Notes: generated by a model from the sequence alone, not told the origin. DNA of 64,000 bases from Euborellia annulipes (GCA_023213315.1 JAKCPI010001756.1:223903-287902), one strand, 5' to 3'; shown: positions 49,385-60,876, counted from the first letter of the stretch. Translations and numbers: made by a program.

Positions 49385-49799
49385 TTTTATTATATTTTTT
49401 TTTTCATTCTTTTATCAATTGATACCTAAAAGGGAAAAAAAGAGAATTAATTTTTTTTTAATTATCATGTTTTTGTTTTTACTCTTATCAAAATACCGAG
49501 AAATGAAAAAGGACTTTCTTTCGCTCACTTAGGCCCTAATAGCCGGTGAGGCATTCATTGAGATTCAGTTGCTTGAAGGCCGCTGATGTCTTTCATATAG
49601 TGCACTAAAAAAAAAAATATTTTACACTCACATCACATATATCTATATAATTATCTCAAGAATACCTGGAGGATACAAGAAGAGAGTAAGAGAGACACTG
49701 TCTGCGAGCTACGCCGCTTCTTCCTCGATTTTTATCAAGCTAAGCGTTTCATAAATTTATATCTTTTTACTTTCTCTTACTTCTATATATAGCCAAATT

Positions 49800-49855
49800 T
49801 CTCGACCAGGAATCGAACCAACGTTCCTTTCAGCAAAAGCATTAATATTATAAAA
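49800..49855 (-). repeat. tRNA-like 3' half
   Basis: Minus strand GGTTCGATTCCTGGTCGAG, then an ATTT-rich tail. Confidence 0.4.
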
Positions 49856-50199
49856 AAAATAATTTCTCTTTGAAAATGTAATTATTTTGTCTTTTTTTTG
49901 TGAATTGTAAAAGGACAGCGTTTGCTGGGAGTTCCTGTAACTTAGGCAACCATAAAGGCAAAAGAGTTAGAGAGTGTGTGTGCGTGTGTGGGTGGAGCTA
50001 GTTGATAGGCTCCGCCCCCTCTCTTCGCTCCCACCAAACACACCTCATTCATATAAATTTCGTATTTCAGAAGGCGGTTCCCACTCCGGCCAGGGCTACC
50101 AACTATTTTCCCTTCTCATCATTATAAAGGGTCTCCTTAAAGCGAGTATTTAATTAAGAATAATATTAATTAATTTTTTCATTTCAGCACACGGTAGAA

Positions 50200-53100
50200 A
50201 TTAGTGGTCTCAAAAATCAAAGAGTTTTAAATTCCCTACCATTTTCGTCACCTGAAATATATATATATATATATATATATAATAATTTTTTTTTATAAAT
50301 TCTACTTATAATTAGAGTTAGAAAAAAGATTATCTTTTGTGTAACGGTTTCTCATTAACTCAGATGGTTTAGAAGAAAATGTTTCAAATAAAAGTTGTAG
50401 AAAATTTTCTCCTTTTTAAAATCGTTAATGAGGATTTTTATGCTAGACTTAGTATTTTAGGAGATAATGGGAAAAGAGCTGAAAAATCTAAATTATTTTT
50501 TTAAATTAAAAATTAAATCTATTCTTGCTTTCCCAAAATTTAAACCTAGCCAATAAGCTGCATCGTAAATTTACATACTCAATGAAAAAAACCCCATCAA
50601 AATCCGACAAGTAGTTTAGAAGTTATAGATAGGGAATTAAAAAATTTTTAAAATTGATTAAATCTCACCATTATTATTAAATAATTAATCATACATATAA
50701 AAATTTTTTTTTCATTTAAATTCTTATAAAGAAAATTTTAATTTTTAAATTCAATTCAAAACGTTAATAAGTGCATCAAAGAGAAAGAGAGAAGGATATT
50801 TTTACTTACGAAAAAGTATGAAGAAATGTCGGAAAAACTTACCTGAAAAAAAGAGGAAAAAAAAATTAATTGTTGCGCTAATAATTAATAATTATAAAAA
50901 AATAAATAATTTAAATAAATAATAATATCACTATTAAATTACATTATTAAAAAGATTTGATAATAATAAATTTAATTTTAATTTAAAAAATTTTTATAAA
51001 AATAAAATAATTGAATTATATTATTAAAATTAATTGAAATTTTTGTTTATTATGGTGATTAAAAAATAAAAAAATAGAGGTCAATGACGCTTTTCTCACC
51101 TCAAATTAAAAAACTTAATTTTAAAATAAATTATAACAATTAATATACAAGTGTTGTATATGATTTTACTCAGAAAAATGGCACGGTGTAGAATATTTGA
51201 TAAAAAGTTCATATTATTAAAGAGAAAATTTATTCTCTACTTCATTCATCTGATTTTCTTTCACATATTTAAAATATAATAACAAAATTTTCACATTTTT
51301 TTTTTAGTTTGCTAAAATAAATCACAACAGATAATCTGATTGAAAAATTTCAACTAGTTTTATTAAGTTAAACGCCATTTTATTTTATTTTTTTTTTTTA
51401 AAGAAAATTTATTAAAGGCGTTTTAGTATTTTTTATTTATCTACTTCTTAAAAAAAGAAAATTATGATTTTTGCAGAAACTTATAATATTTCAAACAAAA
51501 GAGCAAAGAGAGAAAAAGAATATAAAAAACAATTTTTACGAGTTCAATATTTTATTAAGAAAAAAGTTTATTTAAAAAAAAAAGTCAACGAGACTCTTGA
51601 ATAAGAAGAAAAAAGGCATAGAAAAGGATATAGAAAATATACGGATTTTTTTTTCAAATAAAAGAAAAAATTAAAATATATATATCAATAATTATTAAAT
51701 AAGATATGTGAGATTTAATTAATACTTAAAAAAAATAATTGAAATAATTTAAAAAAAGGGAAATTGGAATCTATTTGTAAAGTTTTAATTCGAAAAATAC
51801 TCAATGATTTTTTTCTAAATATAAGAAATTTCCTGAGGATTCTAAACTTGTTTTAATTTTTAGAAAAACTAATATTAAAATTCCCGGATCCACCTATGAA
51901 TAAATTATCATAAAGCTAATGACTTTCGCAGCCAAAAAGACAGACTTTAAAAAATTATTCTGTAGTTATAGATTGTATAATTCTCATTGGTATAATTTAT
52001 GCTGATGATTATTAAATTCAAAAGTCACATTGGCAAATAAAGTTATCAAGTCTCTAACTTAAAAATTATGAGAGAAAATCAACTGCGTCATTTAAGAGAA
52101 AGAGAGCGAATTAAATGGAAATGGAGTCAGTCAGTCCCTCTTTTCTGTCTCCTACGTCACCATCCCCCCTCCCCGCCCGCTCTCTTTTGCAATTCCATTT
52201 TTATAAAAAATAGGTGGCAATCTTATATAAACTGAGACAAGTTTAACGTTATAAAATGGAAATGGCGCTATTCATTTCCATAATAAGCATTATTATTATT
52301 ATTATTGTAGAGGAAATGGAAATCTTGAAATAAATAAATAAATAATTCATTAGGCTTACAAATGGGCAAAAAAATATTCTCTCATTTCAAAGATCGCTTA
52401 TATCTTAAAACCGGTCGATTTTTTTAAAAAGATGTTTATAACAAAAGTTTCTTGAAATTAAATTTAAAATAACTTTTCTAAAGATAACTTTTGTCTAAGA
52501 ATATAAATAACGAAAATATAGGTTAAAAACGAAAAAACTGCAAGAGAAAATTACTCTTTATAGGCGGAAAATATCAAAATCAAAATATGCATTTTCTCTT
52601 AATTTTAGTATCTAATTGGTATATAAAATTTGAAAAAAAATCGGCTTGACCAATTTTAATAAAATTCAAAAAAAGTGAAAAATAATAGGAGTAAAGTTTC
52701 ACTTCAGGTCAACTGATATTAGTCAAAGCATTCAAGTGACTGACACATATTAGTCTAAGTTTATATACAAAATTGTATGGTTTTGTGATTTATAATTTAG
52801 CCGAAATTCCAAGTACAAACATTTTTTTTTACCGGACTTGAAACGAGTATTTCGGTTGAAATTCGACTATTTTTCCTATATTTATTAAATTTTTACATAA
52901 ATATAATTCATACCAAGAAGAGTCTTTAATTTAATGCTAACATTTAAAGACATTTATTCAACTTGAAATACATAGAATATTTAATAAATGGAAAAAAACT
53001 AATTTATATAACTTTATTAGTGAGATTTAATTTATTTAGATTTTAAAAAAATATATATTATAAATTTAAATAATTATTTATCGCAAAGAGTATCAAATTT

Positions 53101-53832
53101 ATATATTTTAATAAATTTATATATCTCTATCCATATAAATGACAAAAAATAAGAAAGTTGAAATTTAATATATATGACGAATTATAAAATAATAATTGTG
53201 AGATTTAATTATTCAATTTTTAATTTTAATTACCTATATCTATATTTTATTTTAATACTTTTGCTATTTTATCAAAGACAAATTCTGTCTGTCTGTCTGT
53301 CTGTTTGTAACGCATAGACTCCGAAACTACCAAACCGATTCTCATGGAGATTTTTTTAATAAGTAGAGTATTTTCCGGGAATGGTTTTAGGCTATAATTA
53401 TGTCAAATTAGGGGTAGGGGAACCCCCTTATCAGGGGATCACAAATCTAGAATTCTTCCATTGGAAAACATTGTATCCTCTACTTATGAAAAATTAAAGC
53501 TAATTAATTATAATAATGAAAAAATTAAATCTCTCAAATGAAAAATAATAAAAATTGTTATATAATTAAATTTTCTTTTTTTTTTTTTGATTGCAACTTC
53601 TTCCCTCTAAGATTTCACATTTCATTCAAATCGTCGCCTCCTCCAGCAAAGACATTGGAAAACAGGCTCTAACTCGCTTCAAGAAAAATATATTCATCAA
53701 ATCTTTAAAATGAAAAATAAAAACGCTTCCTCATAATTAATTAAAATACATTTATCTGGACAACTCTTAGTCATATCCCGAGACGCCGCCCGCCAGGTTT
53801 GGCGGGGTAGGGTTGAAAACCCACCGCAGTAG

Positions 53833-53869
<37 letters not shown>

Positions 53870-55680
53870 AAATAAATTAAATCTCACTAATAAAATTATA
53901 TAAATTAGAATTTATATATTTTTCACAAAAATAGTATAATTTAATCTTGGTATGAATAAGTGGATAGCGACTTTCGGGTTACCCGAGCTAAGGTATCTCT
54001 GTATCTCCTGATGTTAAAATCACTCAAGTAAATATTTGTACTCTTTTTGTTTTATTACTAGAACTTTATTTTTATTTTTTTTTTTTTATATTCCCAGAGC
54101 ATTCTGACATCAAATTTTTTTTTTATTTGTTACGATAAAGATTTACAAATACAAATAAAACAACGTCTTTAGGGATTTAAACAGAGGGGGAAAAAAAGAA
54201 CTTAGAAATAAATAAATAAAGTAAATGAGAAGAAAGAGAGGGAAGAAATAAGAGAAATTCTTTTTTATACCAACTACACAATCCGCCTTTGGTGAGATAA
54301 ATTCGACATTATTCGAATTTTAATGAGAATTTGTTTAAACAATTTCTTTAAAATTATATATATATACTAATTCCAGTAAAGAAAATAAATTTCGCTAGAG
54401 CTTGTCTTTTAGAAACTTTGATTTCTAGTACTTTACAAATGTACTTTATTAATTTTTTCCAATTTTCTCAAAACCCACTCTAACGATTTCTTTCAAATTA
54501 TGTATATATAGACCTACTAATTCAAGTATACAAAACAAATTGCGCTAGAGCATGTTTTTAAGAAACTTTGATTACCAGTACTTTACAAATGTAATTTTTT
54601 AGTTTTTTCCAATTTAAAATATAAAACACCGAGCACCAGCTCGGTCAACTCGGAATTTATTTATTTATTCATTCTCACTCCAAACAGATCTGTTGTTCAT
54701 TAGAATTTATAATAAAAAAAAAATCATGTTCAACAGTGTATTTTAATGAACGAATTTTTTTTTTCTCTTATTTTATAAAATTACCTTTTTTCTTTTTCTT
54801 TAATAACCGATATTAATAACCGATTTTTTTTTTTTTAAAGGAAAATTTCAATAGAAGAGTGATTTAATAAATTCTTATTTTTTTTTAATAACAGGTTTAT
54901 TTTTCCGAAAGAAAAAGGGAAAAGTTGAGTAACAAGAGGCGGCTTTTGTTTGTATATATATATAAGACGATGGAGAGGTTCAATGTCTCTATTATTAACT
55001 TGCAATTTGGAATTAGCTCCAGTGAGCTCACCCTCTTTCTTCTCTCCATCTTTTAAAGAGCTCTCTCTTCTTAAGAAAACTTGGAAAGATTTAAACGATG
55101 TTTTTTTTTTTTTTTTTTTAAATAGAAAACTTTTTAATCTTCAATTTATGGAATAAATTATTATTAAAAAAAAAAAAAAACCGTTGATATGTTCAAGAGG
55201 GTTTGAAAATTTAATAAATATTCATTCAGTCTTTCTCACTCACTCACTCACACAAACACAACGCTCTCTACGTTTTATCCACTCGACTGTCAACAACCCA
55301 TCTTCAAGCTAATAAGCAAGATCAATTTCAAGAATTTGATTCTTTCAACAAAAAAAAAATCTGCTTCGCTTTAAAATTCATTCATTTCTATTCTATTTTG
55401 GAACAATCATCGGTTCTTAAATTCAATCAGAAAAATGGACTCTTATTAAAATGAACATAAGAAACATGCAAGATTAATTAATTATTAACACAAATTGTGT
55501 TTCTTAATATTTGTTTAGTTATTGCATCTTTTTGACCGATTCACTTGAAATTTTGTATTAATTATCTTAATTATTACATTTCTAAAAATGTTTCATTACA
55601 ATTTGATTACAGGTCATAAGAGCTACATCAATACATCTCGTGATATATATATATATATATAGAATTACATTATAAGTCAA
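50200..55680. other. Gene-free AT-rich stretch
   Basis: It includes TA microsatellites (50255-50281, 53831-53862), a dispersed ~130-bp repeat copy (51080-51215) and CCGAAACT-family arms (50585, 53320). A fragment of the 41-kb repeat lies at 53465-53590. No exon with coding character is seen. Confidence 0.5.
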
Positions 55681-55689
55681 CTGTGGGGG

Positions 55690-56006
55690 AAAGGGGGAAG
55701 TGTCTGTTTGTCTATAAACAAAATATCCCAAGAACAAAAAGAGCTACAAAATTGAAATTTTAAATTTAAGTTGGGAACCTCCCTGAGACGCGAGACGAAT
55801 CTTTTAAACAAAATTGGCCATAAATTTCTAGTACTTTACTGATGTAATTTTTCAGTTTTCCCCATGTTTATAAATTTTAAATCATGAATTTTAATATTAT
55901 CGGCATAAACTAAATAAATATCGACACAAATAATCTGGTTTGACAAGCACAGAACACAAGTTTCATCAAAGGTAGTTGTATGCTGTGCGATCAGACACGC
56001 CAGATT
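55690..56006 (+). mobile_element. Non-autonomous stem-loop element, copy D
   Basis: GAACCTCCCTGAGACGCGAG, TAGTACTTTACTGATGTAAT and the terminal stem-loop 55932-56006 match the 9.1-9.7 and 48.6-49.2 kb copies. It lies ~220 bases before the truncated receptor copy. Confidence 0.6.
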
Positions 56007-56228
56007 TTTTTATCCTCTCGCAACGAAAATATGGATCTTATTGGATATATGTATAAAATTTTTATAAATTTGTAGGATATAACAAGAAGGTAAGTTTTAT
56101 AATAAATTTCTTAACACAATACTTTAAGTAAAAAACTATTTTATTTCGCAAAAAAGTAAAAAATTGAAAATTTTCATGATAAAAAATTGCTTCTAACATA
56201 TTTAATTTTTAAAATTATATATATATGA

Positions 56229-56543
56229 AATTTTGGTGTTTTGACATGTGAAACATGTAAAACATTTTTTCGACGAATTATACGCAAAAATAATAACGGA
56301 GAAATTTTAAAACCATGTCGGCAAAATGGACAATGCGTAATCACAAAAGATAATCGACGATGCACATATTGTCGATATCAAAAATGCCTGCAAGTCGGAA
56401 TGATAAGAGAAGGTAAATATTTTTATTTTTTATTTTTTTCTTTATTAATCCTAATAATAAAATAAAATTTGTTTTCTTTTTCAGCTGTCCAAGAAGAAAG
56501 AGACGCCAACAACAGCCGCATACGATTGGAAAATGAAGCATAA
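56229..56543 (+). pseudogene. 5'-truncated copy 1 of the double-DBD receptor gene (DBD2 and tail only)
   Basis: Homology to copy 2 begins abruptly at about 56230, inside DBD2 after its first Cys pair. The first two zinc ligands and all of DBD1 are missing. The rest of exon 2 (to 56412), the intron and the first candidate last exon (56485-56543) match copies 2 and 3, and the surviving residues are identical. In the DBD frame a TGA lies just before the breakpoint (56226-56228) and there is no usable in-frame ATG. It therefore reads as a dead 5'-truncated copy at the edge of the array. The breakpoint abuts a short AT dinucleotide run, and a stem-loop repeat lies about 220 bases upstream. An exon spliced in from further upstream cannot be excluded, but half a zinc finger would still be absent. 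Confidence 0.75.
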
Positions 56544-56669
56544 CGATTCCTTCTCGTTATTTGAAAATAAATAAATTTCTATTTTCTGTATATATAACAA
56601 GATACGTATTTATAAATTTAAATTTTTCTTTTTCTTTATTAAGAATAATAGAAATTTCTTTTTTTTTAG

Positions 56670-56737
56670 CCAAGTCTGTCCAAGAAGAAGAAAGAGATAA
56701 AAACATTAGCCGAGATCTTCAAACGAATCAAATATAA
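56670..56737 (+). other. Alternative last exon retained in truncated copy 1
   Basis: Same exon as at 60152, with acceptor AG at 56668-56669 and TAA at 56735-56737. Its preservation shows that the two-last-exon arrangement predates the tandem duplication. Confidence 0.55.
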
Positions 56738-57143
56738 AACATGGAAGAAAAAGAAAATGACAAGCGAACGAATCCTCGTTATTTGTAAATAAAATTTGTA
56801 GTTTCTGTATTTATAGTGTATAGTCAAAATGTATTTATGTATTTATAATTCAATTTAAATATAAGTCTTATTTTTGGTAAATTTTAGAAATATTAAACAA
56901 TTATTGAACCCAAAATAAAAAATTTCTAATTTTAAAACCCTTAAATCCTCCCATAACAAATTAAAATTAAATTAAAAAGAATAAAAATAAAAATATTAAT
57001 TTTAATAGAATTGTATTTTCATCAGCGTTGATTCTAGAGTAGAAATTACTAATTGTATAATCAAATTTAAATTTTCGATATATATATATATATATATATT
57101 ATTAAAACTTCAAAAGAATTTTTTGGCGAAACATAATTATTAA

Positions 57144-57396
57144 TAAATTTAAAATAAAAGATAAATCCTTATTTATTTCGCACTTTTTATTAAATTGTAA
57201 GTACATTGTTGTTTCCTTTTATTGATATTTAATGTATAATGTACTGTTTTATCATTTAACCTTGCTCCTTTTAATGTATTTTTAGTCTTGGCTGAAGATG
57301 GCTGTGTGATGCGGCCGAAATATCCCAAAGAAATTTTGTATATTTGGAAATAAAAAGTGCGAAATAAATAAGGATTTATCTTTTATTTTAAATTTA
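57144..57396. mobile_element. Palindromic element with 49-bp arms in the first spacer
   Basis: The left arm 57144-57192 and right arm 57349-57396 are near-perfect reverse complements (TAAATTTAAAATAAAAG...). A ~155-base centre holds a hammerhead-like motif at 57288-57328. The element also occurs in the second spacer at about 60877-61125, so it predates that duplication. There is no coding capacity. Confidence 0.7.
57288..57328 (+). ncRNA. Hammerhead-ribozyme-like motif inside the palindromic element
   Basis: TTGG (57288-57291) pairs with CCAA (57325-57328) as stem I. The core CTGAAGA (57292-57298) is followed by an extra T, then GGC...GCC as stem II, GAAA at 57317-57320, TA, and TC as the cleavage-site bases. 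Layout and extra T match the motif at 60717, but the helices are unrelated in sequence. Confidence 0.4.
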
Positions 57397-57650
57397 TATA
57401 TATATATATCTACAGTATATGTAATTTTTAAGAAATAGAGAAATATTAATTCAAAAATAAAATAAATGTTTAGATCCGCATTTCAAAAAACAAATTCTTT
57501 ATTGCCAACTCTCGATTGTGTTCTTTTTGCTGTTCAAATATTTACAAAATATACAAATAAAAATTTGTTAAAAATATTCATATGGTAAACTTTATATTCA
57601 AAACAAAGAATTTTTATACAATGAAAAAATTAAAAAAATAAAAACATTTC

Positions 57651-57655
<5 letters not shown>

Positions 57656-57682
<27 letters not shown>
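57656..57682. repeat. TA microsatellite in first spacer
   Basis: It has a counterpart of different length at 61387-61418 in the second spacer. Confidence 0.75.
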
Positions 57683-58348
57683 CTAGGGTATAGCTACACA
57701 AGTTAATCAACATTAATTTAGATCTCGCTAATAAATAATTTGTTTTTTTAAAAGTTACGACGGTTTCTAAATGGGTAAAATTTCTACTTGGAATATGGAA
57801 TAAATTTCAAAATCATTTTGAAATCTAAATAATATTTTAATAAAAATTCCCATTATCTAAAATGAATCTAAAATTAATTGTTTTAAAAAAATATTTAATA
57901 TTTATTCTCGTGTCCTGCTTTTATTTATTTATTTTTTCTAATAGCATTATAACTCAAAAAAAAAATTTAAAAAAAAAAGAATTAAAATTAATCCCCTCCC
58001 ATTTAATTTTATCAATAATTTAGGGGCGTTATAGCAAGAAGACAAATATCTACTTTCATTCATAAACGACCAAACGCATTGCTTTGGCACTCCTACGTCA
58101 CCAATACGTTGATTTTGCATTCTACCATACATATAATAATTTCAATCTTTATTATCTTTGAAAAAAATTTTGAATACTTGACTTCCCGTCCTAAGCGAAA
58201 AAAAATTATTTCTTTTGAATTTGATAAGATATTAAAGATAAGTTGTAAATGGATTAGATGACAAAAAATGACATTAAATTAAAACAAAAAAACATTCAAG
58301 ATTTAGATTAAAATAAAATTTTTAAGATTTCATTTGATTTTTAGATTT

Positions 58349-58740
58349 CTCACACTCACACACATTCACACAGTCTTTCGGCACTTAGGCATTTAAGACT
58401 TTGACGATACCGTTGTAGAGAATATATCTATTGTGGGTTGAGGATTTCTATTTAAGCCATCTGGTATCCAAATGGCTTAAATAAAATCATCGGACTGTGG
58501 GTCCGAACCCGGACGTTTGGTATAGGAGGGAGCTGTTAATAAATTAAAATAAATTTTTAAATAAAAAAAAATCCTTTTAGGAATATTATAAGAAATATTT
58601 AAAAAAATGATCTAGTAAAAAATAAATGCGAATTAAATAAATTCATTTTAAAAAAATATTTTTTTTATTAAGGTCTTCTATTTAAATTCTTAAAAAGTCA
58701 TACTTTTTATTGGAATTAATATTATTTTTTTTTAATTATA
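58349..58740. repeat. Segment in the first spacer absent from the second, with tRNA-like motif
   Basis: Homology between the two spacers is interrupted here. The extra sequence begins with a CA-rich run. It holds a hairpin around 58451-58485 (AAGCCAT...ATGGCTT) and a box-B-like GGGTCCGAACCC near 58500. It may be a tRNA-related SINE insertion after copy 1 or a deletion after copy 2. I see no target duplication. Confidence 0.45.
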
Positions 58741-58785
58741 AAATAAATAAAAAAAACAAAAATAAAAAAATAAATAATTATTTAA

Positions 58786-59148
58786 AAATAAATAAAATTC
58801 TCACTTGGTTTTGCCAAGATAACAGAAATAAATTTTTCATTTTATTTGATTTATTAATTTAGTCAAAATTCACAATAATTTATAAATAACTTTATTTTTA
58901 AAGATATAAAAAATTTTATTAATTATGAATAAATAAATAAATAAATAATTAAAAATATTATTTTATTTTAAAAAAGAAATTATTTTGAAAGTTGGCTACA
59001 CTGAATGCCCGCCAGCCAGTACTTGCATCTTTCTGAATACTAACCTTCGTTCATTATACACCATTTGCTTTTGCACATCATCACACTTTGAATCTACATT
59101 CAAAATCTACATTTTAATACGCTACCTAATTAATTACAAACTACAAAA
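58786..59148 (+). promoter_or_regulatory. Conserved upstream region and 5' UTR of receptor copy 2
   Basis: This stretch is nearly base-identical to 62150-62512 upstream of copy 3. The last ~160 bases before the ATG are less AT-rich and probably 5' UTR. I see no convincing TATA box or initiator and cannot place the transcription start. Confidence 0.4.
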
Positions 59149-60024
59149 ATGGAACATAATTTACATTTGTCTGATGAAAATCAAATCTTCCCATTGGCAA
59201 TTGAAAATGATACTTTTTTTACAGATTTGTTTAATAGTAATTCAACTTTTGAGCTGCCAATATTGACAGATATGGATTTAATGCCGCTATTAGATCCATA
59301 TCCTACAGACGATGTGCAGAATAAATGCACAGTATGCGGAGATGCAGCAAAGGGCTTCAATTATGGAGCTTTGAGCTGCAAAGCGTGCAAAGTGTTTTTT
59401 TTAAACACTATAAAAAATAAATATATTTATAATTGCAGGAAACAAAGAAATTGCCAAATTAATGTAATGAATCGAAATAAATGCAAATATTGTCGATATC
59501 AACAATGTTTGTCCCAGGGGATGAAGAAAGAAGGTAAATGAATTTAATTTTAATTCAATTTTTCTAAAAATTGAATAGTAAATAATAATATTTATTTATT
59601 TTTTAGATAATCCACTAACATCGTCTACTCACAACAACAACAACAACAACAACTCGGCCTATATATACAGGAAATTGTCCCATATGTGCAGATGAAATCA
59701 CTGGGAAACATTTTGGTGTTTTGACATGTGAAACATGTAAAACATTTTTTCGACGAATTATACGCAAAAATAATAACGGAGAAATTTTAAAACCATGTCG
59801 GCAAAATGGACAATGCGTAATCACAAAAGATAATCGACGATGCACATATTGTCGATATCAAAAATGCCTGCAAGTCGGAATGATAAGAGAAGGTAAATAT
59901 TTTTATTTTTTATTTTTTTTCTTTATTAATCCTAATAATAAAATAAAATTTGTTTTCTTTTTCAGCTGTCCAAGAAGAAAGAGACGCCAACAACAGCCGC
60001 ATACGATTGGAAAATGAAGCATAA
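59149..60024 (+). CDS. Double-DBD nuclear receptor-like protein lacking a ligand-binding domain, copy 2 (complete)
   Basis: Three-exon model: 59149-59533, 59671-59892, 59966-60024. Introns are GT-AG and both junctions are phase 1. The exons total 666 nt, or 221 residues plus TAA. Residues 1-59 are acidic and hydrophobic (about 12 Asp/Glu, few basic), like an activation domain. DBD1 has zinc Cys at 60, 63, 77, 80 and 96, 102, 112, 115; its P-box is CKACKV, and the usual FFRR is FFLN. DBD2 has Cys at 131, 134, 148, 151 and 171, 177, 186, 189, with P-box CETCKT and an intact FFRR. Its second finger has 8 residues between Cys 177 and 186, where 9 is usual. Only KKEGN separates GM of DBD1 from Cys 131, so DBD1 has no room for a C-terminal extension. 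No ligand-binding domain follows, only a charged 19-residue tail. The start is the first in-frame ATG and is preceded by AAAA. The expected role is a nuclear sequence-specific DNA-binding regulator. The second splice junction of intron 1 is inferred from frame and zinc-finger continuity; transcript evidence is absent. Confidence 0.8.
59607..59695 (+). other. Alternative 5' extension of exon 2 (single-DBD isoform), copy 2
   Basis: Intron 1 has a T-rich acceptor at 59605-59606 in addition to the weaker CAG at 59668-59670. Using the upstream site shifts frame: the product would run DNPLTSSTH, seven Asn, and on to TGA at 59693-59695. That is a 157-residue protein with DBD1 only. The upstream site has the better pyrimidine tract, so the isoform is plausible. 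The same arrangement occurs in copy 3 at 62971-63059. Confidence 0.4.
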
Positions 60025-60151
60025 CGATTCCTTCTCGTTATTTGAAAATAAATAAATTTCTATTTTCTGTATATATAACAAGATACGTATTTATAAATTT
60101 AAATTTTTCTTTTTCTTTATTAAGAATAATAGAAATTTCTTTTTTTTTTAG

Positions 60152-60219
60152 CCAAGTCTGTCCAAGAAGAAGAAAGAGATAAAAACATTAGCCGAGATCT
60201 TCAAACGAATCAAATATAA
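60152..60219 (+). other. Alternative last exon of receptor copy 2
   Basis: After a T-rich tract ending TTTAG, an open segment starts at 60152. It joins in phase with exon 2 and reads AKSVQEEERDKN and on to TAA at 60217-60219. It is clearly homologous to the first last exon at 59966 (AVQEERDANN...), so the terminal exon was itself duplicated. Splicing exon 2 to this exon would give 224 residues instead of 221. AATAAA signals follow each candidate exon (near 60051 and 60270), as expected for competing splice and polyadenylation choices. Reading frame and polypyrimidine tract are kept in all three copies. Confidence 0.6.
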
Positions 60220-60636
60220 AACATGGAAGAAAAAGAAAATGACAAGCGAACGAATCCTCGTTATTTGTAAATAAAATTTGTAGTTTCTGTATTTATAGTG
60301 TATAGTCAAAATGTATTTATGTATTTATAATTCAATTTAAATATAAGTCTTATTTTTGGTAAATTTTAGAAATATTAAACAATTATTGAACCCAAAATAA
60401 AAAATTTCTAATTTTAAAACCCTTAAATCCTCCCATAACAAATTAAAATTAAATTAAAAAGAATAAAAATAAAAATATTAATTTTAATAGAATTGTATTT
60501 TCATCAGCGTTGATTCTAGAGTAGAAATTACTAATTGTATAATCAAATTTAAATTTTCGATATATATATACATATATATAATTATTAAAACTTCAAAAGA
60601 ATTTTTTGGCGAAACATAATTATTAATAAATTTAAA

Positions 60637-60871
60637 TTTCTTTCGTTGTCCTATGAGCGCTCCGTTCATGCGAATGTGTGTCGCTGAAATTGTAATTTTC
60701 ATTTATTCTCGCCTCCGGCTCTGAAGATGGCCTAGACCAGTGGCCGAAACGTCAGCCTGAAACGGCAATAATAAAAAAAAAATAAAAAAAGAAACAATTT
60801 TGGCTGCCTATGTCTTGAATTTTTTTTGACTCCTCAATAATAATACTTCCAGCCACAAAGACATACCTCAC
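60637..60871 (+). mobile_element. 235-bp insertion with 12-bp target duplication and a hammerhead-like motif
   Basis: It is absent from the equivalent place after copy 1 (near 57148). It is flanked by AATAAATTTAAA at 60625-60636 and 60872-60883, a 12-base target duplication. It contains CTGAAGA...GAAACGTC at 60721-60753 and ends in a mixed A-rich and unique tail. Short non-autonomous retroelements related to Penelope-like elements carry hammerhead motifs, so that origin is possible. No coding sequence is present. Confidence 0.7.
60717..60757 (+). ncRNA. Hammerhead-ribozyme-like motif in the copy 2 spacer insertion
   Basis: Elements in order: stem I GGCT (60717-60720), core CTGAAGA (60721-60727; the fifth core base is free in the consensus CUGANGA), one extra T, stem II GGCC with a 9-base loop and GGCC (60729-60745), GAAA (60746-60749), CG, then TC, then AGCC closing stem I (60754-60757). 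Stem III is only C-G, as in minimal retroelement hammerheads that act as dimers. The extra T between core and stem II departs from the consensus and may kill activity. Confidence 0.45.
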
Positions 60872-60876
60872 AATAA

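Noticed and set aside
49163..49532. Two overlapping plus frames with a repeated peptide
   Set aside because: They arise from the tandem stem-loop repeat, and the repeated peptide is the hairpin sequence translated.
58079..58261. 60-residue frame conserved in both spacers (also 61813)
   Set aside because: Conserved only because the spacer was duplicated; no domain and composition follows AT-rich DNA.
58985..59266. Open frame overlapping the receptor start in another frame (also 62349-62630)
   Set aside because: It covers the 5' UTR and start of exon 1 in a different frame and has no domain; the receptor frame explains the conservation.
59615..59845. Minus-strand open frame across DBD2 (also at 56174 and 62979)
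   Set aside because: Antisense shadow of the zinc-finger exon.
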